DNA of 64,000 nt from Spizellomyces punctatus DAOM BR117. Lineage: Eukaryota; Chytridiomycota; Chytridiomycetes; Spizellomycetales; Spizellomycetaceae. A program made the translations under genes and the position numbers. A model generated the notes under the pieces. That model did not search any database and was not told where the DNA came from. It saw only the letters and a list, made by a program, of their open reading frames with translations. Positions within the stretch are counted from its first letter, which is position 1. Each line of letters starts with the position of its first letter. Location: contig NW_015971555.1 in the NCBI RefSeq assembly GCF_000182565.1, forward strand, positions 372,001-436,000, read 5' to 3'. Positions 24,756 to 36,891 of this stretch are shown one piece after another.

Positions 24756-27700
24756 ATGGACCGCTACATTTCCCGTGCAGCCACGCTGGCCTCAGAAGCC
24801 AGCAAGTTCTCCAAGCGCCTAACTCAAGAAATTGTTGAAAGGTCGCGGGAGGTTGGGCTGCCGGGACATTTATATGACACTTCGGAAGAGAAGTACAAGG
24901 ACATTCGGACACATTTGGATTCAAAGGTTTGCGACGGTTGGTTAAAGATGTGTTGTCTCGTATAGTGGAGCTAATGCGCTTCTGGAATAGTTTGATAAGG
25001 AAAAGATTGATGGGTTGAAAAGACTCATTGCGGTGAGTTTTGATTGGAATGAAGGCGCAATTATAGTATCTCGCATCTGACTACCTTGGAGATGATGTCC
25101 AAAGGACGGGACGTCAAAGAGTTTTTTCCAGGTACGGCTCTCGTTTGGCTAACACTAGAAGCAAAGTAATCTCAGCAATTCTATGACGCCGAATAGATGT
25201 AGTAAAACTCGTCGCGTCAAGCTCGTTTGAAGTGCGGAAGCTCGTCTATATCTATCTCCTCCGATATGCAGAACAAGAGCCCGATCTGGCATTACTTTCC
25301 GTGAATACGTTTCAGAAAGGTTGGTCTTGCAATATGGCGAGCTGCATTGTGTAGTATCCCAACATCTGCTCTTGTGAACAGATCTGACGGATCGGAATCC
25401 ATTGATCAGGGCGATGGCGCTAAGGGTTATGTCGAGTATACGAGGTAAGGGAACACGACAGTCGCGATGCGATATCTGAAGGCCGCTAATGAGTACTTTA
25501 CTTAACAGTGCAAGTGATTGCCCCGATAAGTATGTACCGATCGGAAACCAGGCGAAAACCACATACTAATCAAGACCATCCAAACAGTCATGTTGGCCCT
25601 CCGAAAGGCAACAACGGACCTTTCACCCTATGTCCGTAAAGCTGCGGCAAACGCTATCCCAAAGTCCTACAGGTAAAGTTGTAGTCCGACATAAGGAGAC
25701 GATCGCCCGCAAATTTCACTCAACAATTTGACTGAATTGGTATACAGCCTAGACCCAACTCAAAAACCGCAGCTTATAGAACTCATTCAAACGCTCCTAC
25801 AAGACAATTCCACCCTTGTTCTCGGCAGCGTCATATCAAGCTTGGCCCAGATCTGCCCGGAATCACTCGATATGATCCACAAACACTATCGCAAATTATG
25901 CCGATTACTTGTTGACACGGATGAGTGGGGCCAGATTGCTATTCTGGAAATTTTGGGGCGATATGCACGAACGTGGTTTTTGGAGCCGAAAGGTGTCGCG
26001 CTTACTCCAGCGAAGAAAGCAAAGGACTTTTATGCGGAGGATGAGGACGACAAAGAGGTGGAAATGATAGAGCGGACGGTATTAGGAAAGAACGAACCTT
26101 TGGATCCGGATCATGAACTGCTGCTCAAATCTTGTTTGCCGCTCCTAAATAGTCGCAATACTTCTGTAAGCCATTCTCACGCCTGATGCTAGCGCCGCGC
26201 CGTTCTGCCAGGCACCCTAACCCTGATCTGTAGGTCGTTCTGACTACTACCAAACTCCTGTTCGCCCTCGCTCCCGTTACCTACTATCCACCCGCAGCCA
26301 AGTCCTTAATCCGTCTCCTCCGCACCTCTCGCGAGGAACGTTACATTGTCCTCCTCAATATATGCACACTCGTCCAAACACATGCTGACCTCTTTCGCCC
26401 GTACCTGACACATTTTTTTGTATTCGGAGGCGAATCTCGGTTTATCCGCAATGTCAAGGTGGAGATTTTGGGACTTATTGCTGATGAAGGATGTGTTGGG
26501 AGAGTCCTGAAGGAGTTCGGAGAGTACGTTAGAATGGAGGGCGACATCGTCGTTGAGACTGTCAAGGTACGAACTTCGTCATCTAGCAGAAAATTGCAAG
26601 TAAACGCGGGTTTGATTTGGCATTGATATGGGCAGGCTATGGGACGGTTATGTGTGCGATTGCCGGATGTTGCAGAGCAGTGTTTACGGGTTTTGATGGG
26701 TTTGGTATCGAACAACGATGGTAAGTCTATCAATCGCAAAAGCGACCATGCAGATGCACGTCAATGGGTCTAAACTCAAGCCATGATGAACAGAGAACAT
26801 TGTAGCCGAATCCGTCATTGTCATCCGCCGCCTCCTCCAACTCACACCTCCTGCCCAAAACACCCGCACCATTAGCCATCTGTCCAAATCCCTGGACCAA
26901 ATCACATCCCCCCAAGCCCGAGCCTCCATTCTATGGCTAATAGGCCAGTACGTGGAGTCTGTCCCAACTATTGCACCCGATACCCTCCGGAAGTGCGCCA
27001 AAACATTCCCCAAAGAATCCGAAATTGTTAAGCTCCAGATCCTCAGTCTGGGATGCAAACTTGCGTGCGTGGATAAGAGAGATGTGTGCATAGCGTTGGT
27101 GAAGTATGTTTTGGAGTTGGCAAAGTTTGATGCGGATTGGGATGTGCGAGACCGGGCAAGATTTCTGAAAGGCATTGTCTTTGGTGACGGGATGAGAGAT
27201 GTGAAAAGAATTTTGTTGTGTGAGAAGGCTGTTGGCGTCCCAACGAGTTCTTTTGCCGGTAAGATGACAATGAATGATCGTGACACCAGTCAAATACTAA
27301 TCTTTCAAAAGCTCGACAAGAATACACTCTTGGCACCCTTTCACATACCCTCTGCCAATCCGTCAAAAACTACACCCCTCTACCGGACTGGCCCCTGACT
27401 CGCACTCCCGAAATGACACAAGCAGGAACAGAACGATCCGTGGATGAATCCGCGAAATGGAGTCGAGATCGTGTCGTATCTTCTGCGCCCACTGTGGTTG
27501 TTGGAAGAAATACTGGAAGAAAAGTCAAGAAGCGAATGGTTAGTTTGGAGGAATTCTATAATGAAAGTGAGAGTAGCAGCGAGGAGGAGAGCGTGAGCGA
27601 GATAGAGGAGGAAAGTGAGGATGAAAGTGAGGAAGAAGAGGAGGAGGATAGTCTGGAGGAAGACGACGATGATGACCAAGACGAAGACGAAGACGAGGAA

Positions 27701-27781
27701 GATGAGGAGGAGGAGGAGGAGGAGGAAGAGGAAGAGGAGGCAGATGGGATGCCAGGACCCAGTGGGTCACGTGTACCATAG
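24756..27781 (+). CDS. APL6: AP-3 adaptor complex subunit beta
   Basis: AP-3 beta is the large subunit of the adaptor that sorts cargo from Golgi/endosome to the vacuole. The start [20 protein letters not shown] is followed, over about ten exons with short introns, by the adaptin N-terminal alpha-solenoid: RLIAV, then [54 protein letters not shown] and [20 protein letters not shown]. The hinge is extremely acidic and serine-rich (27,540-27,750), as in other AP-3 betas. The protein ends soon after the acidic run, so the C-terminal appendage is missing or very short. Several internal splice sites were inferred from continuity and not individually checked. The neighbouring GPI deacylase gene points the other way, about 155 bp between starts. 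Confidence 0.87.
27590..27745 (+). repeat. Acidic GA-rich low-complexity tract in AP-3 beta
   Basis: Nearly uninterrupted GAG/GAA/GAC codons encode the Glu/Asp-rich hinge. The opposite strand gives a long proline/histidine-rich frame that is only its shadow. Confidence 0.8.
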
Positions 27782-27870
27782 GAGTAATCGTATTACGTAA
27801 TATCCACGTGAGCATGGTCTCTCAGCGAAAGCTGCCACAGATCATTGCAGAGCTTTTGTCGCCGATCACA

Positions 27871-28107
27871 ATGAATTCCACAGCTTCCAAAGGCGACCCA
27901 AACGTAACTCAACCCAAACCTCTGCCAGTGCCACGCACCAACACCCTTCCAACGACAATATCTGGCGGCGGTGGTAGTGGGGTGTGTCCCGATTGCTGTT
28001 CCAGTTGCTGCGGAAATGAGTGCATGCGATGTTGCAATACTGTTTCTGGACCGTGTGCTGTGCTGTGTTGCGCTGGTGTGTTTGGTGGTGTGAGGGGAGG
28101 TACTTGA
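27871..28107 (+). CDS. Short protein with Cys-rich hydrophobic tail, unknown
   Basis: This is a 78-aa frame starting MNSTASKGDPNVTQPKPLP. It is hydrophilic and proline-rich at first; the end packs about ten cysteines (VCPDCCSSCCGNECMRCC, then CAVLCCAGVFGG), resembling tails that attach to membranes through lipidation or Cys-rich helices. I do not recognise a family. An ATG further upstream in frame (27808) is possible. It starts about 90 bp after the AP-3 beta stop, so it could instead be AP-3 3' UTR read by chance. Confidence 0.4.
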   Translation: MNSTASKGDPNVTQPKPLPVPRTNTLPTTISGGGGSGVCPDCCSSCCGNECMRCCNTVSGPCAVLCCAGVFGGVRGGT

Positions 28108-28888
28108 GGGCAGTCGATAGAGTAGTATGTACATAGTATAGCATGTCAGCTGAAACGTGAGTCAAGCATTACGCAAGTTTTTCTACCAACGGGCGGGGAA
28201 TGAGGATACTCCTGGGTGAGGGAGTCCGGAAGAAATTTGTACGACGATTATGCCACGATAGTGAGCTGGATACGAATGGTTCATCTTTAGAAGCGTTGAC
28301 ATAGTGAGGTGTGGGTGAATATCCGTGAGTTCCAATATGATGTCACTGTCCTTTAGCCCCTTCGTCAGAAAGCAAGGGTTTAAACGTCTGAGTCGGGCGA
28401 AGCTGCTAACGTACCTTGGAAGTTTCAAATGCGATCATAGTATCCCATGTCCTAAAGTAACAGTAGAAAAACTCTGTTCCAGAGTGCTATTTTCCGTTTA
28501 ATCAGGTTTCCTAACCGCGCGGATGCTGGTCACCAATGTGTGGGGAATGACTCCACGCCGCAAGAAGAGTGTTGTCATAAATGCCCGAAAGGATTAACAG
28601 ATGAAGGCAGCGCAGAGGCAAAGTCTCAAGATATCCCGCGTTGTAAGAACTTTGCGAAGAACCGTCGGTTTTTACTGACGCCTAACATCGCATTGGGAGC
28701 GCATGCTTTTCGTGCAGCCATCTCTGCACGGCCATCGCATTATAGTACATGCTGGAAAAGCGGACCGCCGGGCGCCAACTCTGGAATTGTCCAGTATCAG
28801 GAAAATCTCCGAAACTGGCATCACCTAATAGGAGATCATCATAATATCAAATACATGTATATACTACAAGTTGGGAGTTTGAGAGTCC
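28108..28888. other. Intergenic, no gene seen
   Basis: A plus-strand frame from 28540 to 29139 overlaps the end of the next gene antisense and shows no domain. No RNA gene is evident. Confidence 0.4.
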
Positions 28889-31800
28889 TTATGAAGGGTG
28901 GTACCCAGGTAACCGTATCTGCTGCTCATAAGCATCCACATACCGTCTCTCGTCATTCAGTACCGTCGCAAGGGCGTTATAGATTGACATCTCGGATTCA
29001 TTCGAATTCGGACGAACATAGTCGTTTCCTGCTGTCAAGATGGCTGCCAATTGAGAACGGTGGCTGGACTTCTGCAGCACTTTTGCGGCACGTCGACGTA
29101 CATCGACGGGAAGAGAGGAGGTGCTATCGCATAGACTGAATAAGTCTGAAGCGAGTTCTGAGACGGTGTTTGTAGAGTTCATGTTTCGTAGTGGATTTCC
29201 ACTAGTTTCTGGCAGTAGAGAGCGGATGTCTTGAGAGGATACAACGGGGACGCCAGATGCCATGGCGAGGAGAGCCGTGTCTACGGATGACAATGAAAGG
29301 GCAAGGACGACATTGGATGCTGCAGCTAAGAGTCGGTACCGCTCGTCGGACATATACTCTTCTTCGAAGAAATTCACGACCTCGGAGCGTCCGGTTGCGG
29401 TCCAGGCTTGCCGCACGGCATTTTGAAGTGGTGTTCCTCTTAACGGCACCATGACCAGCGTGCGTCGTTTGAGTAACTTCTTTAACGCCAATGCAATGTC
29501 TACCACTTTCGAAGCATCAATAACGGTGCCAGTGTACGCTACAACACAGGCAGATGATACGCCTCTCTCCCCCTTGAAAACCGCCCTTCGTGCTGCATTG
29601 AGATCCCGCTTCGGTGAAAGATACATGATATTTATGCCGCGTTCCAAATGAAGAACGGAATCTGGCTTGCGCGCTCCGTTTCTTTGCAGGATGATGTCGT
29701 GCACATGGGGGCTTCCTGTCATGGTACGATAGATACAGTTTCCGTTCAACGCCGACATAGTCGCAAACCCTCCCGACCGCCAGCCCATGTCCGCCGCGTG
29801 AACATAGTCGAATACCGCCGTTTGCCTTGGTAGATGTGCGCACAATGACGGCAAAGCGTCGTACCCGAAAACGGATTCGGATATCAAGAGCGCCTGGATG
29901 CGTCGACTGTTTGTTAGGTACACCAAAAACCGAGGGAAATCAACAGTTCTTAAAAACATGGGAAGAACAAAAATGTCATGGGTGTACATGTAGTATTCCG
30001 AACGGAGTTCATCGGACTGGTTGAGCACCGCTACAACCGTAATACGCCAGCCTAGTCTGGCTAAATCGCCTACCATCCCCAAAATCCTTCTCCCAGGAAT
30101 ATCGCCGCGGAAGCTGTCGATAAGAAACAATGCACGTCGTTTCGAACTAGGTGCTACAGAATTCAGAAATGGCGGAAGCCATTCTATGCTCTCGAAGGGT
30201 TGAGAAGCGGGAATATCATGCGCGGGCCAAGTTTGCGGCCCTGAATGCTTCTCGTTGATATATGCATGGGTCTTTTCCCAGGCCTTACCAAAGTTGGACC
30301 AGTTGTGTCCAGTACCAATCCGGTACCAATACGAATATTCGGGTATAGTAGCTCCCCAGGAACCGCTTTCCGCTAGGCATAACCAAAAGTCGTAGTCCTC
30401 CCCTCCATGGGTCAGCACGGGATCAAAAATGCTGCAATTACGGGTTGCAGAGTGTCGTACCACCGCCCCAGACGGGACAGTATTCTCCTTCTTTAACTTG
30501 GATCCCATGTGGGGGCCAGCTAGGCTGATATCTGCGGATGTTCCAAAAGTGACCATGTACCAGCTGGCAATGTCCAAATGCGGGTTCGTCTCCAACAACC
30601 AAACAGCTTGTTCGTAAGCAACAAGTTCTCGTAAGTCATCGTCGTCTAAGAATGCCTGATAAGGAGTGTTTACCTGAAAAAGGGTTTAAGCCAAGTTACT
30701 ACGACATATGTTGCATTGCGTTTCAACTTTAGCTACATACGTGTTGAAGTGCAAACGTTCTGGCGGCCGATACACCGCGCTCCCCGGTATTATTTACTAT
30801 CGTGATGCGTGAATCCAATGCAGCGATCCGATTAAGCATTTCAAGGGCTTCTGGTTTATCCGAATGATCGTTGACAATGACCCACTTGAAAGCTTGGAGG
30901 CTCTGTTGTCGCACAAACGGGGTTGTTTCTGTCTCCAGAAGCGGCCGAGGATTCTGGGTCACTGTCAGAAGGGTGAGCATTGGCTTATCGGCAGCCGCTG
31001 CTGCTTGGGTGACGAATTGATTGCGTGGTCTTGCAGGATGAATTGGAGTTTGTGTATAAAAGGTGGAATCATGCAGTCGTCGAGGGCGTGCTTCTGATGA
31101 CACGCCAAAGGGAAATTCTTCGTCATTGCTCCAATTGTCCGTAATTATCTCTTCAGTATCTGGAAGCTTCTCGTTCCACAGTTCTACGTCTATCTCCTGT
31201 TCGCTGATGGTGTGCTCTGGCAGGTATCTTTTCAGATTGTCTCGGATGCCAAACATCCCATAGAATAAGCCCAGAAGAAATATCGTGCTTAGAAGCAAGA
31301 TGGACCCACGTTTCCTGTACGGTCTCAGATCCGTTCGGACTTTCTTTTCAGCTCTTTTGGGCCCCGGTAATACTTGTATCGATAGACCTCCGTTGTCCAC
31401 TGATCCGCGGATAACCTCATCATCATACGCCCCAGACAGGCCAGCCTCTCTGTGTATAATGTAGCTAGATCTAGCCACTCCAACGGCTATTAAGCCCATA
31501 CCTGTTGCCAGTAGCGGAGACATGGAAACAGCAGCGTCCGGAATCCATCCATATTCATGGGTGAAAAATGCTAATCCCACCACAATAATCGATTTTACAT
31601 CATCTAGGATTCCATATCTTGGGCGAACCGTGCTGCTGTGCCTTAAATTCAGAGCAGCAGGATGCCACATAGCGGTCAGGAGGCAGGTTATTAAAAACCA
31701 ACCCCCTATTGTGCCGATCTCAAATGCCTGCTGGAACTGGGATATGTAGCCTCTTCTACACAGGATCAGTAGCAAGCTGGAACCGGCTAGGATAACCGTC

Positions 31801-32521
31801 CGATGGTATGATATGGAGCAAGAGGTATCAGCTCCACCCGCAGCGCCGTCCTTAACGCGGCAGTCGATGTGTAGAAGTACCTTCAACAATATACCGATAG
31901 CAGTGATGAAAAGCGCAGTCGAGTCAATGCTATCGACGGAGCATTGTGTCGCGAGAGCAATACCGAGTAGCCAAATGGAGTGAAAGACAATGGAAGATGT
32001 GCCATAGCGAGATCGAACGAGCACATATCTCAGGATTGCTGCACAGGGCGTATGCAGCATCCACAGGATCTGGAAAACAGAGATCGGCAAAAGGGCGAGG
32101 GACCTGCGCATACAATCAGACACAGTTGAGTAAAGTGCCCATATTTTCAATACCGTGTCAAGATGGCCTCCCTTTCGAGAGAATGTCATCCTACTTACCA
32201 GTTTTCTAATACATCGCTAACAGCAGCCACCACACCCCGTAAAAATGGCGCCGAATGACTCTCAGTCGCTCCAGACAAGGCGTTTGTAAATGCCAGGTCA
32301 CACAGATGGCACGATAAAGAGACAAACAATGCGAGATCAAAGGTGAATTCTGCATCTGCCGAGGCGTAAATGAGCTTTCTAGTGAACACCTTGGCAGCAT
32401 TGGCAGCAATGTATCCGATAATTGCGGCGTAGACATGTCGGTGGCCTTCATCCTTTGATTGCATTTGCGAAACAAGAGTCGGATGCGCAGATGAACGCGA
32501 TCGCGTCGCGTTGGTCATCAT
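28889..32521 (-). CDS. Polytopic membrane protein fused to GT2 and GT4-like domains
   Basis: Three exons (32521-32199, 32103-30741, 30673-28889; introns 95 and 67 bp) total 3471 bp, or 1156 aa, with matching phases. Residues 1 to about 340 hold some eight to ten hydrophobic segments (for example STALFITAIGILLKVLLHI and SIIVVGLAFFTHEYGWIPD), ending with GSILLLSTIFLLGLFYGMFG. A spacer of about 90 residues follows. Then a GT2 domain: MLTLLTVTQNPRPLLETET, WVIVNDHSDKPEAL, NNTGERGVSAARTFALQHVN, QAFLDDDDLRELVAYEQAVW and HGGEDYDFWLCLAESGSWGA. The last 400 residues are GT-B, GT4-like: RRALFLIDSFRGDIPGRRIL, VVAYTGTVIDASKVVDIALA, RYRLLAAASNVVLALSLSSV and ASGVPVVSS. Two glycosyltransferases of opposite folds in one membrane protein suggest consecutive sugar additions; that is inference. 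Confidence 0.85.
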
Positions 32522-33431
32522 GCCGCGCCACGTCGTTAAGCGCAGCCAACAGATAGCACATTGCAGGATTCGCGCGGCGTGAAGTGGATACCTGCCTTAC
32601 ATCTAAGTAAATTAAAGGTTATTATGAATTTGGAAGGGCGAAATTAGGTCAGAGGTAAAATAGAGGGGTAGAGGGGCATATAGTGGTAAGATCATCGATA
32701 GGTAACCGAGATGATCATTGTAATTAATCTCCCCAGCGCTCGCCATGAGGATTGTACGGCGACAATGAATAGAACATGGCTATGGATTAAACATGGGGAA
32801 AGGCTCAACGGGCTGCATTCAAGTCCCTTGCATCTTCGTCACATATCGCATCAACTTGGGGTGCACGTTGGTGCTTGTCAGGAACGCTTGATAAAAAAAG
32901 GGAACCAGGTTGACAAGTTGGGTACTCTTGGACGCATTCTAGAACAGCTGAGTGATCAATGTAGATGTTGTAACGATATAAGAAATATGTGCCTTCTTCA
33001 GTATTTAGGTGGATATGCGCTACGAACTACGGCCAGCAAAATGCGAGCAGTGACTCCTTGGCAGCTCTGTGCCGTAGTTTTGAGTTGGGAGGCAGAATTC
33101 TTTACTCCATATGACAGGTTCAAGTGGTGATATGCCAGGGGATGTAGTTAGCATTCTGATCGATGGACAAAGGTGCGTCACAACAAAAGACGAAGGAAGG
33201 TTCGGACACAACACTTCATGTACGGCTGTTCCAATGTTTGAAGCTTCACAAATATTTTAGAGGAATGCGATCAAACCCATCTCTTGTGTGTCCTTCAAAC
33301 CCTTTGAATTCCATAATGTTCGACAAAACGCATAATAACTACCGTATCATTCATGAGGGAGAACTCTTCCGTTAAGTTATTATAGTGTGTCTACTATACA
33401 GATGTAAGTGTAATATATGTGTCGTCACCAC
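32522..33431. other. Intergenic, no gene seen
   Basis: The left part should hold the promoter of the polytopic GT fusion. The longest plus-strand frame, 32711-33130, has no recognisable domain. Confidence 0.4.
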
Positions 33432-34956
33432 CTAAATGTTCAACTCCAGCGCAACAGGATAGTCCATCCCTTTTGCGGTGAGATGCGCGTCTATTTTCAC
33501 GAATGCATCCCAGATTTGTTTCTCCTTGGCTGTTAGCTCAGTCGGAATGCCAGCCGTCGCAAGGAGGCAGTCCGACCCGTCTGTGGTCCAGTCCAAATTA
33601 AATCCGCTCCGATCATTCATCCAAATGCTCGGCTGGGCGTGTTTGGATGGTGGAAGTTTTTGGGGAGTTCGTAAACCGTTGTTCACCCAGAGAAGTGCTC
33701 CTTGGTGGTCGCCATGCGCCAATTGTCTACCGCAGACCTATCATAGCCGGTTACTCCGGGTGCAAAGTTGAGCTCTTTGTCGACTTTACTTACTCGCAAT
33801 TTGTCCCCAGAGAATTGACCCATAGCACCTCCATATCCTGGGTTCCACGCGTAGGGTATCCCGCTCATTTCAAAACCTATCCAGAACGTTTCCTTATCAC
33901 CCCATACCCGCTGATAAACTTTACTAGCCCATGGTTTTGAATTTAGCAAGCATGCTGCTAGTAATCCTGGGAACACTCTTGCTTTGTTGATCACTACCAC
34001 TCCTGACTCTTGCTCATGTTGGCTCTTTCCATAAATATACCGTGAGCCATATGTTCGACTAGAAGGATTTGGAATGACAGATAGCAGCCATTGTAGATCT
34101 TTTGCTGACCCTACCCAACCCGAGGTCCGATCATGGAAAAAGACTGCACCGGTACCGATGTAGCCCGGGTGTGCGTATAATGCAGACGGATCTTTAAAGA
34201 ACACTGCATCAGCGTCCATGAAAATGGGCTCTGCAAAAGATGATGCTAGGAGTGCAAACGGCTTTGCTCCCCATCCGCCGTAGCCTGCAATTGAGATATC
34301 GATGACCTAACCAGGCAGTCTGTCAGCCTGGAGCAACTGCCTCATTGGATAAATGACCCCCACACAACCTTCGTAAGATCTTTACACTTTACGCCGGGGA
34401 TCTTTGCTAAAAGTTCACGGTTACTTGCAGAGAGATCCTCTTCTCCCATGTACCAGATTTCGATTGGAAGTTTGCAGCGGTGAACCAGACGCATCCCTAC
34501 AATCAAGGGATACGCTAGGGCCAAGTCGTGGTCTCCAAATGTATATACAAGCCCTCTTCCTTTTCCGCGTAACACGGAAATTTCATTTACGGGAAGCCAT
34601 GGGTAAAGCAAACGGATGGCGTCTTCGACTGGTTTTCTTGACTTTGAATATTGAAATGCGTTGCTAAATGCGAGAATACGCGCTCGCAAGTTTGGCATAT
34701 CTTCGAACGTTGTATTGAGCGGACTTTGCGAGAGTGGCACATCTTCCCATTTATATCCACTTTGATCGGCTACTGTGTCATCTTCTTGGGTGTAAAGGAA
34801 GCCTTCAGTAAGCTGGGAGGTGTCCTTGCTGTGTCGGAGCGACGATTTGCTACTTGAAGATGGCCACCATGATAGGAAAAGAAAGGTCGTTGCGATGATT
34901 AGAAGGAGAATTAGACGTCTGCGGAACATGATTCTCGACAGAGCAGAATGGTACAT
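33432..34956 (-). CDS. GT71/MNN1-like alpha-mannosyltransferase-type enzyme
   Basis: Exons 34956-34369, 34306-33794 and 33737-33432 sum to 1407 bp, or 468 aa, all in phase. The start MYHSALSRIMFRRR precedes a membrane anchor (LILLLIIATTFLFLSWW); the frame continues upstream, but that part would crowd the divergent transporter gene. The body has GLVYTFGDHDLALAYPLIVG, CKLPIEIWYMGEEDLS, KPFALLASSFAEPIFMDADA (a DxD-like metal site), SQHEQESGVVVINKARVFPG, DKETFWIGFEMSGIPYAWN, and RVCGRQLAHGDHQGALLWVN, the sequence order of fungal GT71 enzymes. GT71 proteins add alpha-linked mannose in the Golgi. The second intron removes what first looks like a frameshift near 33,740. Confidence 0.83.
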
Positions 34957-35137
34957 GACTGCTCTACTGGCCAAAGTCGCATTGGAAGAAGCTTTGGGTC
35001 GTTGCGCGTCACGAACGCGAGCAAAGTTTATTAGGTAAGCATAGTTGATAATTTTCAGGTGATGCGGTTGAAGGGCAAACAAGAAAATTGCTGACATGAA
35101 TCGTTGAACCGTCTTTTTGAACAAGAACATTGCTTGG

Positions 35138-36457
35138 ATGATGCGAGATGGTAAGTATCAAACGCAGACGCAATGGCAACAGCAATGGTCCTTTTCGAAA
35201 TTAACTCGCCGCAAAAGGGTATAAAAAGTACGGAGCTCTCGTGGCGCTAGCAGTGCAGAATATCGCCTCCGTGATGGTCATTCGATCGTCGCGAAAGTTT
35301 GGCCGTGAGAATGCGGTCGCTTCAACCGCTGTGCTATGCGCCGAGGTCCTCAAATTTATCGTATGCACCGTGGCTCACGTCCTGCGAGAGGAGTCGCGGA
35401 GTGCCTCGACAGTTATTGCAAAGGATATCTTTGGAGAGGATTCTGCATGGAAAATGATGATGGTCCCGGCAGCTTTGTATACGTTGCAGAACTGGCTTCA
35501 CTATTTTGCGCTTTCCCGTGTAGACGCAACAACACATCAGAGTGAGTAACACTGTCGGTTGGGGTACACTTGCACATTCCAATGGTTGATGTTGATGCTA
35601 CGTTGTTAGTCACGTTGCAGTTACGAATCCTGTCCACTGCTATATTCTCCGTTTTTATGCTCAAAAAGAGACTGTCATGGATGCAGTGGGTATCATTGCT
35701 AGTGCTAACTGGTGGAATGGCGCTAGTACAGCTACCTAGTGGAAATTCGGCTACCAAGATAGAGGCGGGGAGCAAAGCTGCCACCGACAGGCTCATAGGT
35801 TTGGCTGCAATAGCCCTTATTTGTGTGACCTCGGGATTTTCCGGGGTCTACCTAGAAAAAGTGCTTAAGCGGACAGCTACAACCTTATGGGTTCGCAACA
35901 TTCAGTTGGCATTCTTCAGCTCAATTTTCTGCGCCGTCTTTGGTGTGATTCTGCATGATGGGGCCGAGGTCGCTTCTAGAGGCTTCTTTGCGGGATATGG
36001 GTGGGCCACCATATGTGCGATACTGCTGAGTGCAGCAGGCGGACTTCTTGTTGCCATTGTCATCAAATATACAGGTACATTCCCTGCCTCAGTTCATTCA
36101 AGGCCAATACATTGTGCTTACCATCCCGTATGCCTGGTCCATTGCTATTAACCAGATAATATTGTAAAGAACTCGGCTATGGCCATCTCTATCATCACGA
36201 GCGGAGTGATATCGTCCCTCATTGGCGACTTCACACTAACGACGAACTTCCTTCTGGGTGGTATACTCGTGATACCATCCGTATGGATATACTCAATGAA
36301 TCCAGCACCTCCGCCACCTAGTAAGCTACTTCCAACCACAGCGATAGAACCATTCATTTTGAGAAGCATTAAAGTTCGTTCTTATAAGGTAGGGCTTATG
36401 GGAGACTTCCGTAAATTTCTTGTTTCTGTGATGTTGAAGCACGGATCTCAACTATAG
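35138..36457 (+). CDS. UDP-sugar transporter, SLC35A/UAA-like
   Basis: Exons 35138-35150, 35218-35541, 35610-36074 and 36156-36457 give 1104 bp, or 367 aa, with matching phases. The first exon codes only for MMRD plus one base. The next reads YKKYGALVALAVQNIASVM and VASTAVLCAEVLKFIVCTVA, then LQNWLHYFALSRVDATTHQ and ITLQLRILSTAIFSVFMLKK, followed by SGFSGVYLEKVLKRTATTLW, the usual order in SLC35A1-A3 proteins (CMP-Sia, UDP-Gal, UDP-GlcNAc). Near the end are NSAMAISIITSGVISSLIGD and a cytosolic tail. The substrate is undecided; UDP-GlcNAc or UDP-Gal fits best with the neighbouring enzymes. It is divergent from the GT71-like gene, with about 180 bp between starts. Confidence 0.85.
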
Positions 36458-36891
36458 GACTGAAGCCGGCCAGCTACACTGTACATACATATTATTAAAT
36501 TGAGCGAGAATTAGAAGACATGCCGCACACTGTGTTCCATTCCTGTACTCTTAGTACCTATACATATTTCGAGCTCATGGGCAGACAAGGATTTCGTGTG
36601 TAACAGACATATTTAGCTGAGGGCTTTGGTGTCCTCGCATATCAAATTGAATATCACAGTACTGCCCTAGCATATGCGTGTTATATTGAGGATTGTGTAG
36701 CGCACGGTCAAGGACTTCAGCCAACATCAAGTTGAAATAGTGCGCGAATACTTTCGGCCATGCTGGGTTAAAAAAAGCGATAGATAAGCGTTGACCTTCA
36801 CTGTAAAGGGTGCTCAAGATATACATGGTGCCGTGAGGCAAAGAATGGGTTTGATCGTATTCGGAAATATACAGATATTTACAGAACTTGG

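Noticed and set aside
27540-27815. Minus-strand Pro/His-rich frame
   Set aside because: It is the complement of the GAG/GAA-rich AP-3 beta hinge and has no signal of its own.
28540-29139. Plus-strand frame of 199 codons
   Set aside because: The second half is antisense to the well-supported GT2-GT4 fusion, and the first half has no protein pattern.
33738-33793. Apparent frameshift near the C-terminus of the GT71-like gene
   Set aside because: A GTAAGT donor and TAG acceptor define an in-phase intron that gives the expected CGRQLAH sequence.
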